This document shows, piece by piece, positions 47,082 to 56,900 of a stretch of DNA of 64,000 nt. The position numbers were made by a program, and so were the translations under genes. The stretch covers positions 62,001 to 126,000 of the forward strand of contig CAVPMA010000005.1 of assembly GCA_963706315.1 (NCBI GenBank), written 5' to 3'. This DNA is from CALMEC01 sp963706315. GTDB taxonomy: Bacteria; Actinomycetota; Thermoleophilia; Miltoncostaeales; Miltoncostaeaceae. The notes beneath the pieces were generated by a model. The model searched no databases. It had not been told where the DNA came from and worked only from the letters and a program-made list of their open reading frames with translations. Each line of letters starts with the position of its first letter. Position 1 is the first letter of the stretch.

Positions 47082-47812
47082 GGCCTCAGGCTCCCGAAGC
47101 GCAGGCCCGCGATCGACCGGGGTGCGACGGGAACCGTCCTGGTGACCTTCGAGAGGAGCTTCGCTCCGCGCTTGCGGGTCGTGGTCTGCCGCCGGGTGAG
47201 GTGGTTGGTGCTCACAGTGATCGACGCGCCCGTCAGCCGGTCGGTCACGAGCGTTTCGAGGCCGACGAGGCGGAACTTGCCGGTCGGGGCGTGCCACCGG
47301 AGCCGGTGCGCCGTCGTCGAGAGGCTGCGCCCGCCGAACTGCTGTCGCACGACGACGGTGCGGTTGGCGATCACGACACCCACCGGCATCCTCGCCGCAC
47401 CCCAGAACGCTCCTCCGCACTCGGCGCACCCGAGCAGCCGCGGGGCCAATCCGACCCGTCGCAGGAGCCCGCCCGCCTCGCGGCGCACGAGCAGCAGCGC
47501 GCGCGAGCCGTCGACGACCCCGTACGCGGCGCCGCCGGACTCGCTCTGGATGAGGACGATCGCCTGGTCCCGATCGCCGTCGCTGTCGAGGTCGCCGGTG
47601 GCGCGCTTCTCCACTCGCCAACCCGGCGGGGCGAACCCGGCGGGGGTTGTCGCCGTCGCCGGGATCTGCTGCGCCGGGACGACGGCGCCGTGTGCGTCCG
47701 GCGCGAGCGCGGCCGCGGCGAGCGCGGCGGACGCGACGCCTGCGACCATCCACGGCGCGGGCGTGCGCGCCGGACGGTGCGGTGTGGCCAGGGGGCTGCG
47801 GGAGGTCGTCAT
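47078..47812 (-). CDS. Exported protein with calcium-loop-like motif
   Basis: The ~244-residue protein starts with a signal peptide (WMVAGVASAALAAAALAPDA). The mature part has GDLDSDGDRDQAIVL, an Asp-rich loop like those of FG-GAP or dockerin calcium sites. A pair of cysteines (LLGCAECGGAFWG) follows, then a beta-rich, basic C-terminal half. No family is certain; the single FG-GAP-like repeat suggests a secreted protein with calcium-bound structure. ATG 47812 is chosen at the start of the signal peptide. Confidence 0.65.
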   Translation of the reverse strand: MTTSRSPLATPHRPARTPAPWMVAGVASAALAAAALAPDAHGAVVPAQQIPATATTPAGFAPPGWRVEKRATGDLDSDGDRDQAIVLIQSESGGAAYGVVDGSRALLLVRREAGGLLRRVGLAPRLLGCAECGGAFWGAARMPVGVVIANRTVVVRQQFGGRSLSTTAHRLRWHAPTGKFRLVGLETLVTDRLTGASITVSTNHLTRRQTTTRKRGAKLLSKVTRTVPVAPRSIAGLRFGSLRP

Positions 47813-47901
47813 CGTCGATTCCTCGGGTCGCGGGACCGGGCGATGTTCCCACACGCCGGGCCCGGTGCCACGGACAGCGGTGGCGGCGCGACGGTCGGGG
47901 G

Positions 47902-47907
47902 TAGGAT
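47902..47907 (+). promoter_or_regulatory. -10 box (TAGGAT) of rnz, leaderless
   Basis: TAGGAT ends 8 nt before GTG 47916, with no ribosome binding site between. Confidence 0.5.
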
Positions 47908-47915
47908 CGCGGGCC

Positions 47916-48923
47916 GTGGATCTTCACGTCACCTTCCTCGGCACGTCCGCGTCCGTCCCCACCAGGGCGCGCGGCACCGCCGCGACCCTCATCGCGCGCG
48001 GCGGCGATCGCTGGCTCGTCGACTGCGGCGAGGGCACCCAGCGGCAGTTCCTCCGCTCGGGCCTCGGACTGGTCGACGTCGACGTGATCCTCCTGACGCA
48101 CCTGCATGGCGATCACATCCTCGGCCTGCCGGGCCTCGTGAAGACCTACGGGCTCCGTGGACGTGAGCGGCCCCTGCGGGTCGTCGGTCCACGAGGGTTG
48201 CGTGAGCTGGTGGACCGGCTCGGGGCGGTGATCGGCCGAACGCCGTATCCGCTGGTGTTCGAGGAGGCGACCGCTGAGACCGTCCACGAGGGCGCCGGGG
48301 TCGCCATCGAGTCGTTCCACACCGATCACAGCGTCAGCTCCCTGGGGTACGCCATCGTGGAGGACGAGCGCCCCGGCGCGTTCGACGTGGAAGCCGCCAC
48401 CTCGCTCGGAGTGCCGGCGGGGCCGCTGTTCGGACGCCTCCAGCGCGGCGAGACGGTGACGCTCGAGACCGGCGCCGTCGTCCGCCCCCAGCAGGTCCTC
48501 GGGCGGGAGCGCGCCGGGCGCACGATCGTGGTCTCGGGCGACACCCGCCCGTGCGAGTCGACCGCGTCGGCGGCTCGGGGCGCCGACCTGCTCATCCACG
48601 AGGCCACCTTCCTGCATGCCGAGCTCGACCGCGCCCTCGAGACGCGTCACAGCACCGCCCACGAGGCCGCCGAGCTCGGCCGGGCCGCCGGTGTGCGGCT
48701 CCTCGCGCTCACCCACCTCTCCAGCCGGTTCATGCCGCGCGATGCCCGTGCCGAGGCGGAGGCGGTCTTCCCGGATGTCGTCGTGCCCCGCGACTTCGAC
48801 CAGGTCGAGATCCCCTTCCGGGAGCGCGGAGAGCCCCGGCTGCTGCGCGCCGGCGAGGACGACACCAGCCACGGGCGCGCAGACGAGGCCGGCACCGGCG
48901 ACATCCCCGTCGCGGCCGGCTGA
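47916..48923 (+). CDS. rnz: Ribonuclease Z
   Basis: The 335-residue metallo-beta-lactamase-fold protein starts VDLHVTFLGTSASVPTRARG and has the HxHxDH motif in LTHLHGDHILGLPGL. It also has SSLGYAIVEDERPGAFD and VVSGDTRPCEST, and the His-bearing LALTHLSSRF. This is the short (ElaC) RNase Z layout, which trims the 3' trailer of tRNA precursors lacking encoded CCA. That fits the nearby tRNA-Arg, which has none. The final ~25 residues are an unconserved acidic tail. GTG 47916 is leaderless. Confidence 0.93.
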   Translation: MDLHVTFLGTSASVPTRARGTAATLIARGGDRWLVDCGEGTQRQFLRSGLGLVDVDVILLTHLHGDHILGLPGLVKTYGLRGRERPLRVVGPRGLRELVDRLGAVIGRTPYPLVFEEATAETVHEGAGVAIESFHTDHSVSSLGYAIVEDERPGAFDVEAATSLGVPAGPLFGRLQRGETVTLETGAVVRPQQVLGRERAGRTIVVSGDTRPCESTASAARGADLLIHEATFLHAELDRALETRHSTAHEAAELGRAAGVRLLALTHLSSRFMPRDARAEAEAVFPDVVVPRDFDQVEIPFRERGEPRLLRAGEDDTSHGRADEAGTGDIPVAAG

Positions 48924-48928
48924 ACGGG

Positions 48929-49315
48929 TCAGGCCACCCAGGGCCCCTCGTCCGTGAGATCGGGCACGGGGGTGGGGCGATGGTCGTCGTCGAGCGCCAC
49001 CATGGTGAACCGCCCGACGGTGCACTGCATGCGGTCGGTCCCGTAGGGTGCCTCGCGGAAGACCTCCACCTCGACGCGCATGCTCGTGCGACCGACCGAG
49101 ACGACCCGGGCATCCAACTCGACCAGGTCGCCGACGTGAATCGGCACCTTGAAGGTGATGTTCTCGATCGCGGCGGTGACCACGGTGCGCCGCGCCCGGC
49201 GCATCGCCGCGATTCCCGCGGCCTTGTCCATCCAGGCGACGAGCTGACCGCCGAAGAGCGTGCCCTGCGGATTCGTGTCCGTCGGGAACACCGACTCGAG
49301 TAGCGTCGCCCTCAC
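48929..49315 (-). CDS. Acyl-CoA thioesterase (hotdog fold, YciA-like)
   Basis: The 128-residue protein carries FPTDTNPQGTLFGGQLVAWM, with the catalytic Asp in AWMDKAAGIAA, and ENITFKVPIHVGDLVELDAR, typical of YciA/acyl-CoA hydrolase hotdog proteins. It hydrolyses acyl-CoA; chain-length preference is unknown. GTG 49315 is chosen because GGAGG lies 5 nt upstream; a TTG at 49345 is an alternative. It is convergent with rnz and divergent from the pyr operon. Confidence 0.85.
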   Translation of the reverse strand: MRATLLESVFPTDTNPQGTLFGGQLVAWMDKAAGIAAMRRARRTVVTAAIENITFKVPIHVGDLVELDARVVSVGRTSMRVEVEVFREAPYGTDRMQCTVGRFTMVALDDDHRPTPVPDLTDEGPWVA

Positions 49316-49384
49316 ATCCGCCTCCGTCCGTCTCTTTTCCCGCAACGAGCCTAACGGTCCAGTCCGGACACCCGCCTGGCCTGC

Positions 49385-49390
49385 TACCCT
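49385..49390 (+). promoter_or_regulatory. -10 box (TACCCT) of the pyr operon
   Basis: TACCCT would start the transcript near 49397, about 16 nt before the PyrR-binding hairpin, giving a ~95-nt leader. Confidence 0.5.
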
Positions 49391-49412
49391 CGCCGAAGTC
49401 GACCTTTAACGC

Positions 49413-49433
49413 GGCCCAGAGAGGCCGGAAGGG
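49413..49433 (+). promoter_or_regulatory. PyrR-binding RNA hairpin
   Basis: GGCC-CAGAGA-GGCC followed by GGAAGGG closely matches the PyrR anti-antiterminator loop (CAGAGAGGCUGxxAAGG). The 3' side abuts the purine-rich AAGGGAG that serves the leader ORF. Binding of PyrR with UMP would hide that site, as in the translational control described for mycobacterial pyrR. Confidence 0.8.
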
Positions 49434-49441
49434 AGCTCAAG

Positions 49442-49489
49442 ATGATCCACGCCCGACGCCGCCCGCGCACACCGTCCGCGGGCACCTGA
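49442..49489 (+). CDS. pyr operon leader peptide
   Basis: A 15-codon frame (MIHARRRPRTPSAGT) starts 6 nt after AAGGGAG and ends one base before the pyrR GTG (TGA-C-GTG). pyrR itself has no ribosome binding site of its own, so ribosomes finishing the peptide probably start pyrR. Blocking the leader with PyrR would then shut down the whole operon. Confidence 0.6.
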   Translation: MIHARRRPRTPSAGT

Positions 49490-49490
49490 C

Positions 49491-50048
49491 GTGGCCGCGA
49501 AGGTGCTGGTCGACGCCGACCAGCTCAAGCGCACGGTCGCCCGCATCGCCCACGAGGTCGTCGAGCGCCACGCCGGCGCTGACCTCCCCCTTGCGATCGT
49601 CGGGATCCACACGAACGGGGTGCCGCTCGCCGCACGCCTCGCCGCGCTGATCGGCGAGTTCACCGGCAGCGCGCCGCCCCTCGGGAGCATCGACATCGCC
49701 CTCTACCGCGACGACGTCGGGGTCGGCGAGGGCCGGCGGCCGGCGGTCCCGGTCGTGGGGGAGACGGTGCTCGACTTCGACATCTCCCACCACGCCGTGC
49801 TGCTCGTCGACGACGTCCTGTACACGGGGCGCACGATCCGGGCGGCGATCGACGCGCTCTTCGACTACGGCCGGCCACCGGTGGTGCAGCTGGCCGTCCT
49901 CGTCGACCGCGGACACCGCGAGCTACCCATCCGCCCCGACTACGTCGGCAAGAACCTGCCGACCGCCCGCGGCGAGCGCATCACCGTGCACCTCGGCGAG
50001 ATCGCCGGAACCGACGAGATCCTCCTCGAGGACGGGAGCGCCTCATGA
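49491..50048 (+). CDS. pyrR: Bifunctional pyrimidine regulator/uracil phosphoribosyltransferase PyrR
   Basis: The 185-residue protein has DADQLKRTVARIAHEVVERH, the PRPP loop VLLVDDVLYTGRTIRAAIDA and the RGHRELPIRPDYVGKNLPTA motif of PyrR. It binds pyr leader RNA when UMP or UTP is high, and may have uracil phosphoribosyltransferase activity. GTG 49491 matches the family N-terminus. ATG of pyrB overlaps its stop by 4 nt. The presence of a matching RNA hairpin upstream supports autoregulation. Confidence 0.95.
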   Translation: MAAKVLVDADQLKRTVARIAHEVVERHAGADLPLAIVGIHTNGVPLAARLAALIGEFTGSAPPLGSIDIALYRDDVGVGEGRRPAVPVVGETVLDFDISHHAVLLVDDVLYTGRTIRAAIDALFDYGRPPVVQLAVLVDRGHRELPIRPDYVGKNLPTARGERITVHLGEIAGTDEILLEDGSAS

Positions 50049-50998
50049 AGCGACGTTCACTCCTGTCGATGTCCGACCTCGACCGGCAGGCCATCGCCCG
50101 CATCCTGCGGACGGCCAACCGGTTCACCGAGGTGATGGGCCGCGACAACAAGAAGGTCCCCACGCTGCGCGGACGGACGGTGATCAACCTGTTCTTCGAG
50201 GCGTCCACGCGCACGTCGACCTCGTTCGAGCTCGCGGCCAAGCGGCTGTCTGCCGACGTCGTGTCGATCAAGGGCGCCGGATCCAGCGTCGAGAAGGGGG
50301 AGAGCCTCAAGGACACGATCCTCACCCTCAACGCGTACGGGCCGGACGTGTTCGTCATCCGCCACGGCGGCGTCGGCGCGTGCCACCTCGCGGCCCGGTT
50401 CACCGACGCCGCGGTGCTGAACGCCGGGGACGGCAAGCACGAGCATCCGAGCCAGGCGCTGCTCGACCTCTACACGATCGAGCGCGAGGTCGGGCCGATC
50501 GACGGCCTTCACGTGGCGATCGTGGGCGACGTCGCCCACTCCCGCGTGGCGCGCTCCGACATCGTGGGCTTTACGACGATGGGGGCGCGCGTCAGCCTGG
50601 TCGGGCCGCCGACGCTCCTTCCCTGGCGGGCCGAGGATTCGCTCGGCGTCGAGACCTCGTGCGATATCCGCGACATCGCCGACGCCGACGTGGTCTACGT
50701 CCTGCGCATGCAGCACGAGCGCATGGGCGACGGCGGCTTCGTGCCGTCGCTGCGCGAGTACGCCGCCCGCTTCGGCGTGACCCACGAGCGGCTCCGACCC
50801 GGCCAGCGGGTCATGCATGCAGGCCCGATCAACCGCGGCGTCGAGCTCTCGGGGGCCCTGGCGGACGACCCCGCCACGCTCATCGAGCGGCAGGCCGCAA
50901 ACGGGCTCGTCGTACGGATGGCGATCCTCTACGACCTCCTCGCCGAGCCGGCATCGGTCCCCGAGGCAATCGAGCTGGCCGATGCGGTGGCTGCGTGA
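50045..50998 (+). CDS. pyrB: Aspartate carbamoyltransferase catalytic subunit
   Basis: The 317-residue protein has the carbamoyl-phosphate loop FEASTRTSTSFELAAKRL, KGESLKDTILTLNAYG, HPSQALLDLYTI and VMHAGPINRGVELS. It makes N-carbamoyl-aspartate, the committed pyrimidine step. Length and motifs are normal. It overlaps pyrR and pyrC by 4 nt each. No pyrI regulatory subunit is present, as usual in this phylum. Confidence 0.97.
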   Translation: MKRRSLLSMSDLDRQAIARILRTANRFTEVMGRDNKKVPTLRGRTVINLFFEASTRTSTSFELAAKRLSADVVSIKGAGSSVEKGESLKDTILTLNAYGPDVFVIRHGGVGACHLAARFTDAAVLNAGDGKHEHPSQALLDLYTIEREVGPIDGLHVAIVGDVAHSRVARSDIVGFTTMGARVSLVGPPTLLPWRAEDSLGVETSCDIRDIADADVVYVLRMQHERMGDGGFVPSLREYAARFGVTHERLRPGQRVMHAGPINRGVELSGALADDPATLIERQAANGLVVRMAILYDLLAEPASVPEAIELADAVAA

Positions 50999-52293
50999 GC
51001 CCGCGCCTGGTGCAACGCGCGGGCGAGCCGGCGTCGCTCGTCATCACCGGCGCCCGCGTGCTCGATCCGGCCGCCGGGATCGACCGGGTCGGCGACCTCG
51101 TCGTCCGTGACGGGTGCATCGGCGGCGACGCGGACGGGCTCGAGCGAATCGACGGCACCGGCCTGCTCGTCACACCCGGCTTCGTCGACCCCCATGTCCA
51201 TCTACGCACGCCCGGGCGGGAGGACACCGAGGACATCGCCTCGGGGAGCCAGGCGGCCGCGGCCGGCGGCTTCGTGACGATCGTCGCCATGCCGAACACG
51301 ACGCCCGTCGTCGACAACGCGGCGGTGCTCGGCTCGTTGCTGGAACTCGGGGCCCGCGAGGCGGCCGTGCGCGTGGGGTTCTACGCGGCGATCACCGTCG
51401 GGCAGCAGGGCCGGACGCTCACCGAGCAGGGCGAGCTCGCCGATCTCGGCGCAGCCGGCTTCTCGGACGACGGCCGCCCGGTGACCAACGCCGAGGTGCT
51501 GCGCCGCGCGTACCAGTACCAGCAGGTCACCGGGCTTCCCCTGGTCCTGCACGAGGAGGACGCCGACCTGTCGGCCGGCGGCGTGATGCACGAGGGGCTC
51601 GTCTCGAGCCGCCTCGGGATGCGCGGCATCCCCGACGTGTCCGAGAGCGTGCAGGTCGCCCGCGACGCGGCCCTCGCCGCGTACGAGGGCGCGCACATCC
51701 ACATCTGCCATGTCTCAGCACGCAAGACCGTGGACGTGATCCGGCTGGCGAAGGAGCAGGGCGTCCGGATCACCGCCGAGGTGTCGCCCCACCACCTCAC
51801 GCTCACCGACCAGGCGGTGCTCGACCTTGACGCCGCCCGGCACAAGATGAACCCGCCGCTGCGGAGCGCGGACGACCGTGAGGCGCTCATCGAGGGGCTC
51901 CTGGACGGCACGCTGGATTGCATCGCGACGGACCATGCGCCGCACGCGCCCCAGGAGAAGGAGTCGCCCTTCGAGGACGCGCCCTTCGGCGTGACGGGAC
52001 TCGAGACGGCCTTCGCGTCCTGCTACACCCACCTGGTGGCCTCGGACCGCGTCCCGCTCGAGATCCTCGTGCGGCGCCTCGGGAGCGACCCGGCCGTCAC
52101 CCTCGGCCTGCCGGTGCCGACGCTCGCCGACGGCGCCGAGGCCGACCTCGCCGTGATCGACCTGGCGGCCCGAGAGCGCGTCGGCGACAGGGGCTTCCAG
52201 AGCAAGTCGACCAACTCGGCGTTCCTCGGCGAGGAGCTCGCGGGCCGCGTGCTTCTCACGATCGCGGGAGGGCAGATCGCATGGCGAACGTGA
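50995..52293 (+). CDS. pyrC: Dihydroorotase
   Basis: The 432-residue amidohydrolase has the metal site DPHVHLRTPGREDTEDI, the MPNTTPVVDN stretch, the His in EVSPHHLTLTD and the catalytic Asp in CIATDHAPHAPQEKE. These are type I dihydroorotase features. It closes carbamoyl-aspartate to dihydroorotate. GTG 50995 overlaps the pyrB stop. The last 13 nt overlap the isochorismatase-like gene. Confidence 0.95.
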   Translation: MSPRLVQRAGEPASLVITGARVLDPAAGIDRVGDLVVRDGCIGGDADGLERIDGTGLLVTPGFVDPHVHLRTPGREDTEDIASGSQAAAAGGFVTIVAMPNTTPVVDNAAVLGSLLELGAREAAVRVGFYAAITVGQQGRTLTEQGELADLGAAGFSDDGRPVTNAEVLRRAYQYQQVTGLPLVLHEEDADLSAGGVMHEGLVSSRLGMRGIPDVSESVQVARDAALAAYEGAHIHICHVSARKTVDVIRLAKEQGVRITAEVSPHHLTLTDQAVLDLDAARHKMNPPLRSADDREALIEGLLDGTLDCIATDHAPHAPQEKESPFEDAPFGVTGLETAFASCYTHLVASDRVPLEILVRRLGSDPAVTLGLPVPTLADGAEADLAVIDLAARERVGDRGFQSKSTNSAFLGEELAGRVLLTIAGGQIAWRT

Positions 52294-52850
52294 CGCGACA
52301 TCCACAGCTGCTTCGACGGGACCAGACAGGGCTCGTCGTCGTCGACGTCCAGGAGGGCTTCCGCCCGGTCATCGACGGCTTCGAGGATATGGCTCGCAAT
52401 GTGGGCATCCTCGCGGAGGGCTTCGGGATACTCGATCGCCCCGTGCTCGTCAGCGAGCAGTATCCGAAGGGGCTCGGGCACACTGTCGCTGAGGTGGAGG
52501 ACCGGTTGCCAGCATTCACGGAGCGCGTCGAGAAGGTGCGGTTCAGCGCCTGCGGCGTCGAGGGGTTCGAGAGGGCGCTCACCCGGTCGCGGTGCACGGC
52601 GTGGGTCGTCTGCGGCATCGAGACCCATGTGTGCGTCAACCAGACCGTTCTCGACCTGCTCGAGCGCGGCTTCGAGGTCCATGTCGCCGAGGACGCGGTC
52701 TCGTCGCGGACGGCGACGAACCGCAGGGTCGGCCTCGAGAAGATGCTCGCCGCCGGCGCCCGGGCGACGAGCGCCGAGATGGCGCTGTTCGAGATGCTCG
52801 AACAGGCGGGCGGCGACGAGTTCAAGGCCATCTCGAAGCTCGTGCGCTGA
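52281..52850 (+). CDS. Isochorismatase-family hydrolase embedded in the pyr operon
   Basis: The 189-residue protein has the family's catalytic triad: Asp in LVVVDVQEGF, Lys in SEQYPKGLG, and Cys in CGIETHVCVNQTVLDLL. Relatives hydrolyse nicotinamide, ureido compounds, carbamoyl-sarcosine or isochorismate; the length and sequence resemble the YcaC-like group of unknown substrate. It overlaps pyrC by 13 nt and carA starts one base after its stop, so it is made with the pathway. Removing a by-product of pyrimidine or carbamoyl metabolism would fit, but this is inference. Confidence 0.85.
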   Translation: MANVTRHPQLLRRDQTGLVVVDVQEGFRPVIDGFEDMARNVGILAEGFGILDRPVLVSEQYPKGLGHTVAEVEDRLPAFTERVEKVRFSACGVEGFERALTRSRCTAWVVCGIETHVCVNQTVLDLLERGFEVHVAEDAVSSRTATNRRVGLEKMLAAGARATSAEMALFEMLEQAGGDEFKAISKLVR

Positions 52851-52851
52851 G

Positions 52852-53964
52852 ATGGCGCCCGATGCACCGACACCCTCCGCCGGCACCGGCGGACGGCTTC
52901 CCCGCGGTCACGCCCGGGCCCTGATCGCCCTCGAGGACGGGCTGGTGCTGCACGGCCGCAGCGTCGGCGCGGGCGGCACCGCCCTCGGCGAGATGGTGTT
53001 CACCACCGCCATGACCGGCTACCAGGAGGCCGCGACCGATCCCTCGTACATCGGCCAGATCCTCTGCTTTGCCGCACCGATGATCGGCAACTACGGCACC
53101 GGGCCCGGTTACGACGAAAGCGACCGGGTGCAACCGGAGGCCATCGTCATGGCATCCGCGGGGGACTCCGGCGGCGCGGCCGGCGCGAGCGGATGGTGCA
53201 CCTGGCTGCGCGAGCGTGGCGTCGTTGCCATCGACCGCGTCGACACCCGGCGGCTGGTCACCCACCTGCGCGACCGCGGCGCCATGCGAGGGGGCGTGTC
53301 GACCGAGCTCGGTGCCGAAGAGCTGGTCGAGCGGGTACGCCGCCACCCGGTCCTCGACGGCATCGACCTGGTGACCGGCGCGGCGGGCCCGCGACGGTCG
53401 ATCGGGTCGGACGGCCCGCGGGTGGTTGCGATCGACTGCGGGATGAAGGCGAGCATCGCCGAACGCCTGGCCGGTGCCGGCTGCCGCCTCGAGATCGTTC
53501 CGGCCGGGACCGGTGCCGAGGCGATCCTCGCGCTGGACCCGGCTGCGGTGTTCACCTCCAATGGACCCGGGGATCCCGCCGCAGCGACGCCGGTCGTCGA
53601 CGCGCTGCGAGGGGTGCTCGGCCAGGTCCCGCTCTTCGGGATCTGCATGGGGCACCAGCTGCTCGGCCGCGCCCTCGGCCTGGAAACCGAGAAGCTGCCG
53701 TTCGGCCATCGCGGCGCGAACCACCCGGTCCGCCGCGAGGACGACGGCGGCGTCGAGATCACCGTCCAGAACCACGGTTACGCCGTCGTCGGCGACGCCC
53801 TCCCTGACGGGGTGGTGGTCACCCGCCGGAGCCTCTTCGACGGCTCGGTGGAGGGCATCGCCGCGCCGGAGCTGCGGGCCTGGTCGGTGCAGTACCACCC
53901 CGAGGCCCGTCCCGGGCCGCGCGACGCCAGCTACCTGTTCGAGCGGTTCGTGGGAGCGCTCTGA
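52852..53964 (+). CDS. carA: Carbamoyl-phosphate synthase small (glutaminase) subunit
   Basis: The 370-residue protein has the CarA N-terminal domain (LVLHGRSVGAGGTALGEMVF, TTAMTGYQEAATDPSYIGQI). Its C-terminal class I glutaminase has nucleophile Cys in FGICMGHQLLGRALG and His/Glu in VQYHPEARPGP. It releases ammonia from glutamine for CarB. ATG 52852 lies one base after the preceding stop. Its TGA shares an A with the carB ATG (TGATG). Confidence 0.97.
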   Translation: MAPDAPTPSAGTGGRLPRGHARALIALEDGLVLHGRSVGAGGTALGEMVFTTAMTGYQEAATDPSYIGQILCFAAPMIGNYGTGPGYDESDRVQPEAIVMASAGDSGGAAGASGWCTWLRERGVVAIDRVDTRRLVTHLRDRGAMRGGVSTELGAEELVERVRRHPVLDGIDLVTGAAGPRRSIGSDGPRVVAIDCGMKASIAERLAGAGCRLEIVPAGTGAEAILALDPAAVFTSNGPGDPAAATPVVDALRGVLGQVPLFGICMGHQLLGRALGLETEKLPFGHRGANHPVRREDDGGVEITVQNHGYAVVGDALPDGVVVTRRSLFDGSVEGIAAPELRAWSVQYHPEARPGPRDASYLFERFVGAL

Positions 53965-56900
53965 TGGCGCGCCGGACCGACATCGAGACCATCATGGTGA
54001 TCGGGAGCGGGCCGATCGTGATCGGCCAGGCCGGCGAGTTCGACTACTCGGGCACCCAGGCGTGCACGGCCCTCCGCGACGACGGGTTCCGGGTCGTGCT
54101 GGTCAACTCGAATCCCGCCACGATCATGACCGATCCGGGGATCGCCGACCGGACCTACGTCGAGCCGATCGACGTTCCGATGCTGGAGTCGATCATCGCG
54201 AAGGAGCGCCCGGACGCCCTTCTGCCCACGCTCGGCGGTCAGACGGCGCTGAACGTCGCGATGCGCCTGCACGAGGCCGGCATCCTCGCCGAGTACGGCG
54301 TGGAGCTCATCGGCGCGAACGCCGAGGCGATCCACCGCGCGGAGGACCGTGAGGCCTTTCGCGAGACGATGCGGGAGGCCGGGCTCCCCGTACTCGACGC
54401 GCAGACGGTCGGCGACTTGGCCGGCGCCCGCGCGGCGGCCGACGCCGTCGGCTTCCCGCTGATCCTGCGACCCGCGTTCACGATGGGGGGCGAGGGGGGA
54501 GGCGTCGTCGAGAGCCCCGACGAGCTGGAGGCGGCGGTCTCTGTCGCGCTCGACGCGAGCCCCATCCAGCAGGTCCTGATCGAGCGGTCGGTGATCGGGT
54601 GGGGCGAGTTCGAGCTGGAGGTCATCCGCGACCGGGCCGACAACGCCATCGTGATCTGCTCGATCGAGAACCTCGATCCGATGGGCATCCACACCGGCGA
54701 CAGCGTGACCGTGGCCCCGGCGATGACGCTGACCGACACCGAGTTCCAGCGGATGCGCGACGCCGCGATCGGGGTCATCCGCGCGGTCGGCGTCGAGACC
54801 GGCGGGTCCAATGTCCAGTTCGCCCTCGACCGGGCCAACGGCGAGCTGGTGATCATCGAGATGAACCCGCGCGTGTCGCGCAGTTCGGCGCTCGCGTCGA
54901 AGGCGACGGGCTTCCCGATCGCTCGCGTGGCGGCCCGGCTCGCGGTGGGCTACACGCTGGACGAGCTGCCCAACGAGATCACGGGCGTCACCCCGGCGAG
55001 CTTCGAGCCCGCCCTCGACTATGTCGCGGTCAAGGTTCCCCGCTTCGCCTTCGAGAAGATGCCGGAGACCAGCGGCGAGCTCTCGACGTACATGCAGAGC
55101 GTTGGCGAGGTGCTCGCACTCGGACGGACTTTCGCGGAGGCCTACGGCAAGGCCATGTCGGCACGCGAGCTCGACTCGCCGCCCCCGGAGCCGTCCGGCG
55201 TCGACGAGGCGATGCGTCGGCTCGGCCGGCCCACGTGGGAGCGCTGGGACCTGCTCGACTGGGCCGCAGGGCGAGGCGTGGCGCCCGCAGAGCTCGCCGC
55301 GGCGAGCGGCGTTCACCCCTGGTTCTGCGAGCAGATCACCACGCGAGCCGCAGCCGGCAGCGCCATCGGCAGGCCGCTCGGCGAGCTCGACGCGGATGCG
55401 CTGCGTGACGCCCGCAGGGCCGGGCTCACGGATCGTGACATCGCGGCGGCCAGCGGCGGCGACGAGCTCGCAGTCGGCCGGCGCCGCAGGCGCCTCGGCG
55501 TCGTCCCGACCTACCACTCGGTCGACACCTGTGCGGGCGAGTTCGCCGCCCGGACGCCGTACTTCTACGGAGCGTTCGAGTCCGCCGGCGAGCCCGTGAA
55601 CGACGACCGGCCCGCGGTGATCGTGCTGGGGTCCGGCCCGAACCGCATCGGCCAGGGGGTCGAGTTCGACTACTGCTGCGTCCAGGCGGCCCAGGCGGTT
55701 CGCGCGTTGGACCACGCGGCGGTGATGGTCAACTGCAACCCGGAGACGGTGTCGACCGACCACGGCGTCAGCGACCGTCTCTACCTCGAGCCGGTCACCC
55801 TCGACACCGTCCTCGACGTGTGCGCCCGGGAGAACCCGGTCGGCGTCATCACCCAGCTCGGCGGCCAGACGCCGCTGCGCATCGCGCGCGGGCTCGCGGA
55901 CGCCGGGGTCCCGCTGCTCGGGACGCCGGCCGCGTCGATCGACCTCGCGGAGGACCGCGAGCGGTTCGGAAGGCTTCTCGCGGAGCTCGACCTGCAGGCG
56001 CCGCCGTGGGCCATCGCGCGGTCACCCGACGAGATGTTCGCCGCCGCCGACGAGGTCGGGTACCCCGTGCTGGTGCGGCCCTCCTACGTCTTGGGGGGAC
56101 GAGCCATGGCGATCGTCTTCGACCGGTCGGAGCTGGCCGCGTACCTGGAGCGCGAGCAACCCTCCTGGCCGGTGCTCGTGGATCGCTTCCTCGAGGACGC
56201 GATCGAGCTCGACGTCGACGCCCTCTGCGACGGTGAGGGATGCCACGTCGCGGCGATTCTCGAACATGTCGAGGCCGCAGGCGTACACTCCGGTGACTCC
56301 GCGTGCGTGATCCCCCCGCAGGAGACCGGTCCCGGTGCACTCGCAACCATCGAGGAACAGACGACGAGACTCGCGACGAGCCTTCGCGCCGTCGGCCTCG
56401 TCAACGTCCAGTTCGCGCTCCAGGAGGGTGAGCTCTACGTCATCGAGGCGAACCCCCGGGCGTCCCGCACCGTTCCCTTCGTGGCCAAGGCGACGGGCCT
56501 GCCGCTCGTCCACCACGCCGTCCGCCTCATGCTCGGGGCACGGCTCGACGATCTGGGCCTGCCAACCGGACGTGCGACCTCTCACGTCGCGGTCAAGGAG
56601 GCGGTCCTCCCGTTCGCGCGTTTCCCCCGTACGGATCCGACGCTGGGCCCCGAGATGCGGGCGACGGGGGAGGTGATGGGCATCGGCGGATCCTTCGGCG
56701 AGGCCTTCGCGAAGGCGCAGCGCGGCGCCGGCGCGACGCTCCCGCGTTCAGGAACCGCGGTGATCTCGGCCGCGGACATGGACAAGCCGCGCGCGGTGGC
56801 CGTCGCGCAGCGGCTGTCGCGAGCGGGCCTCCGGCTCATCGCGACCGAGCGGACGGCCGCCGCGATCGCCGCCGCCGGGATCCCGGTCGAGGCGGTCGGG

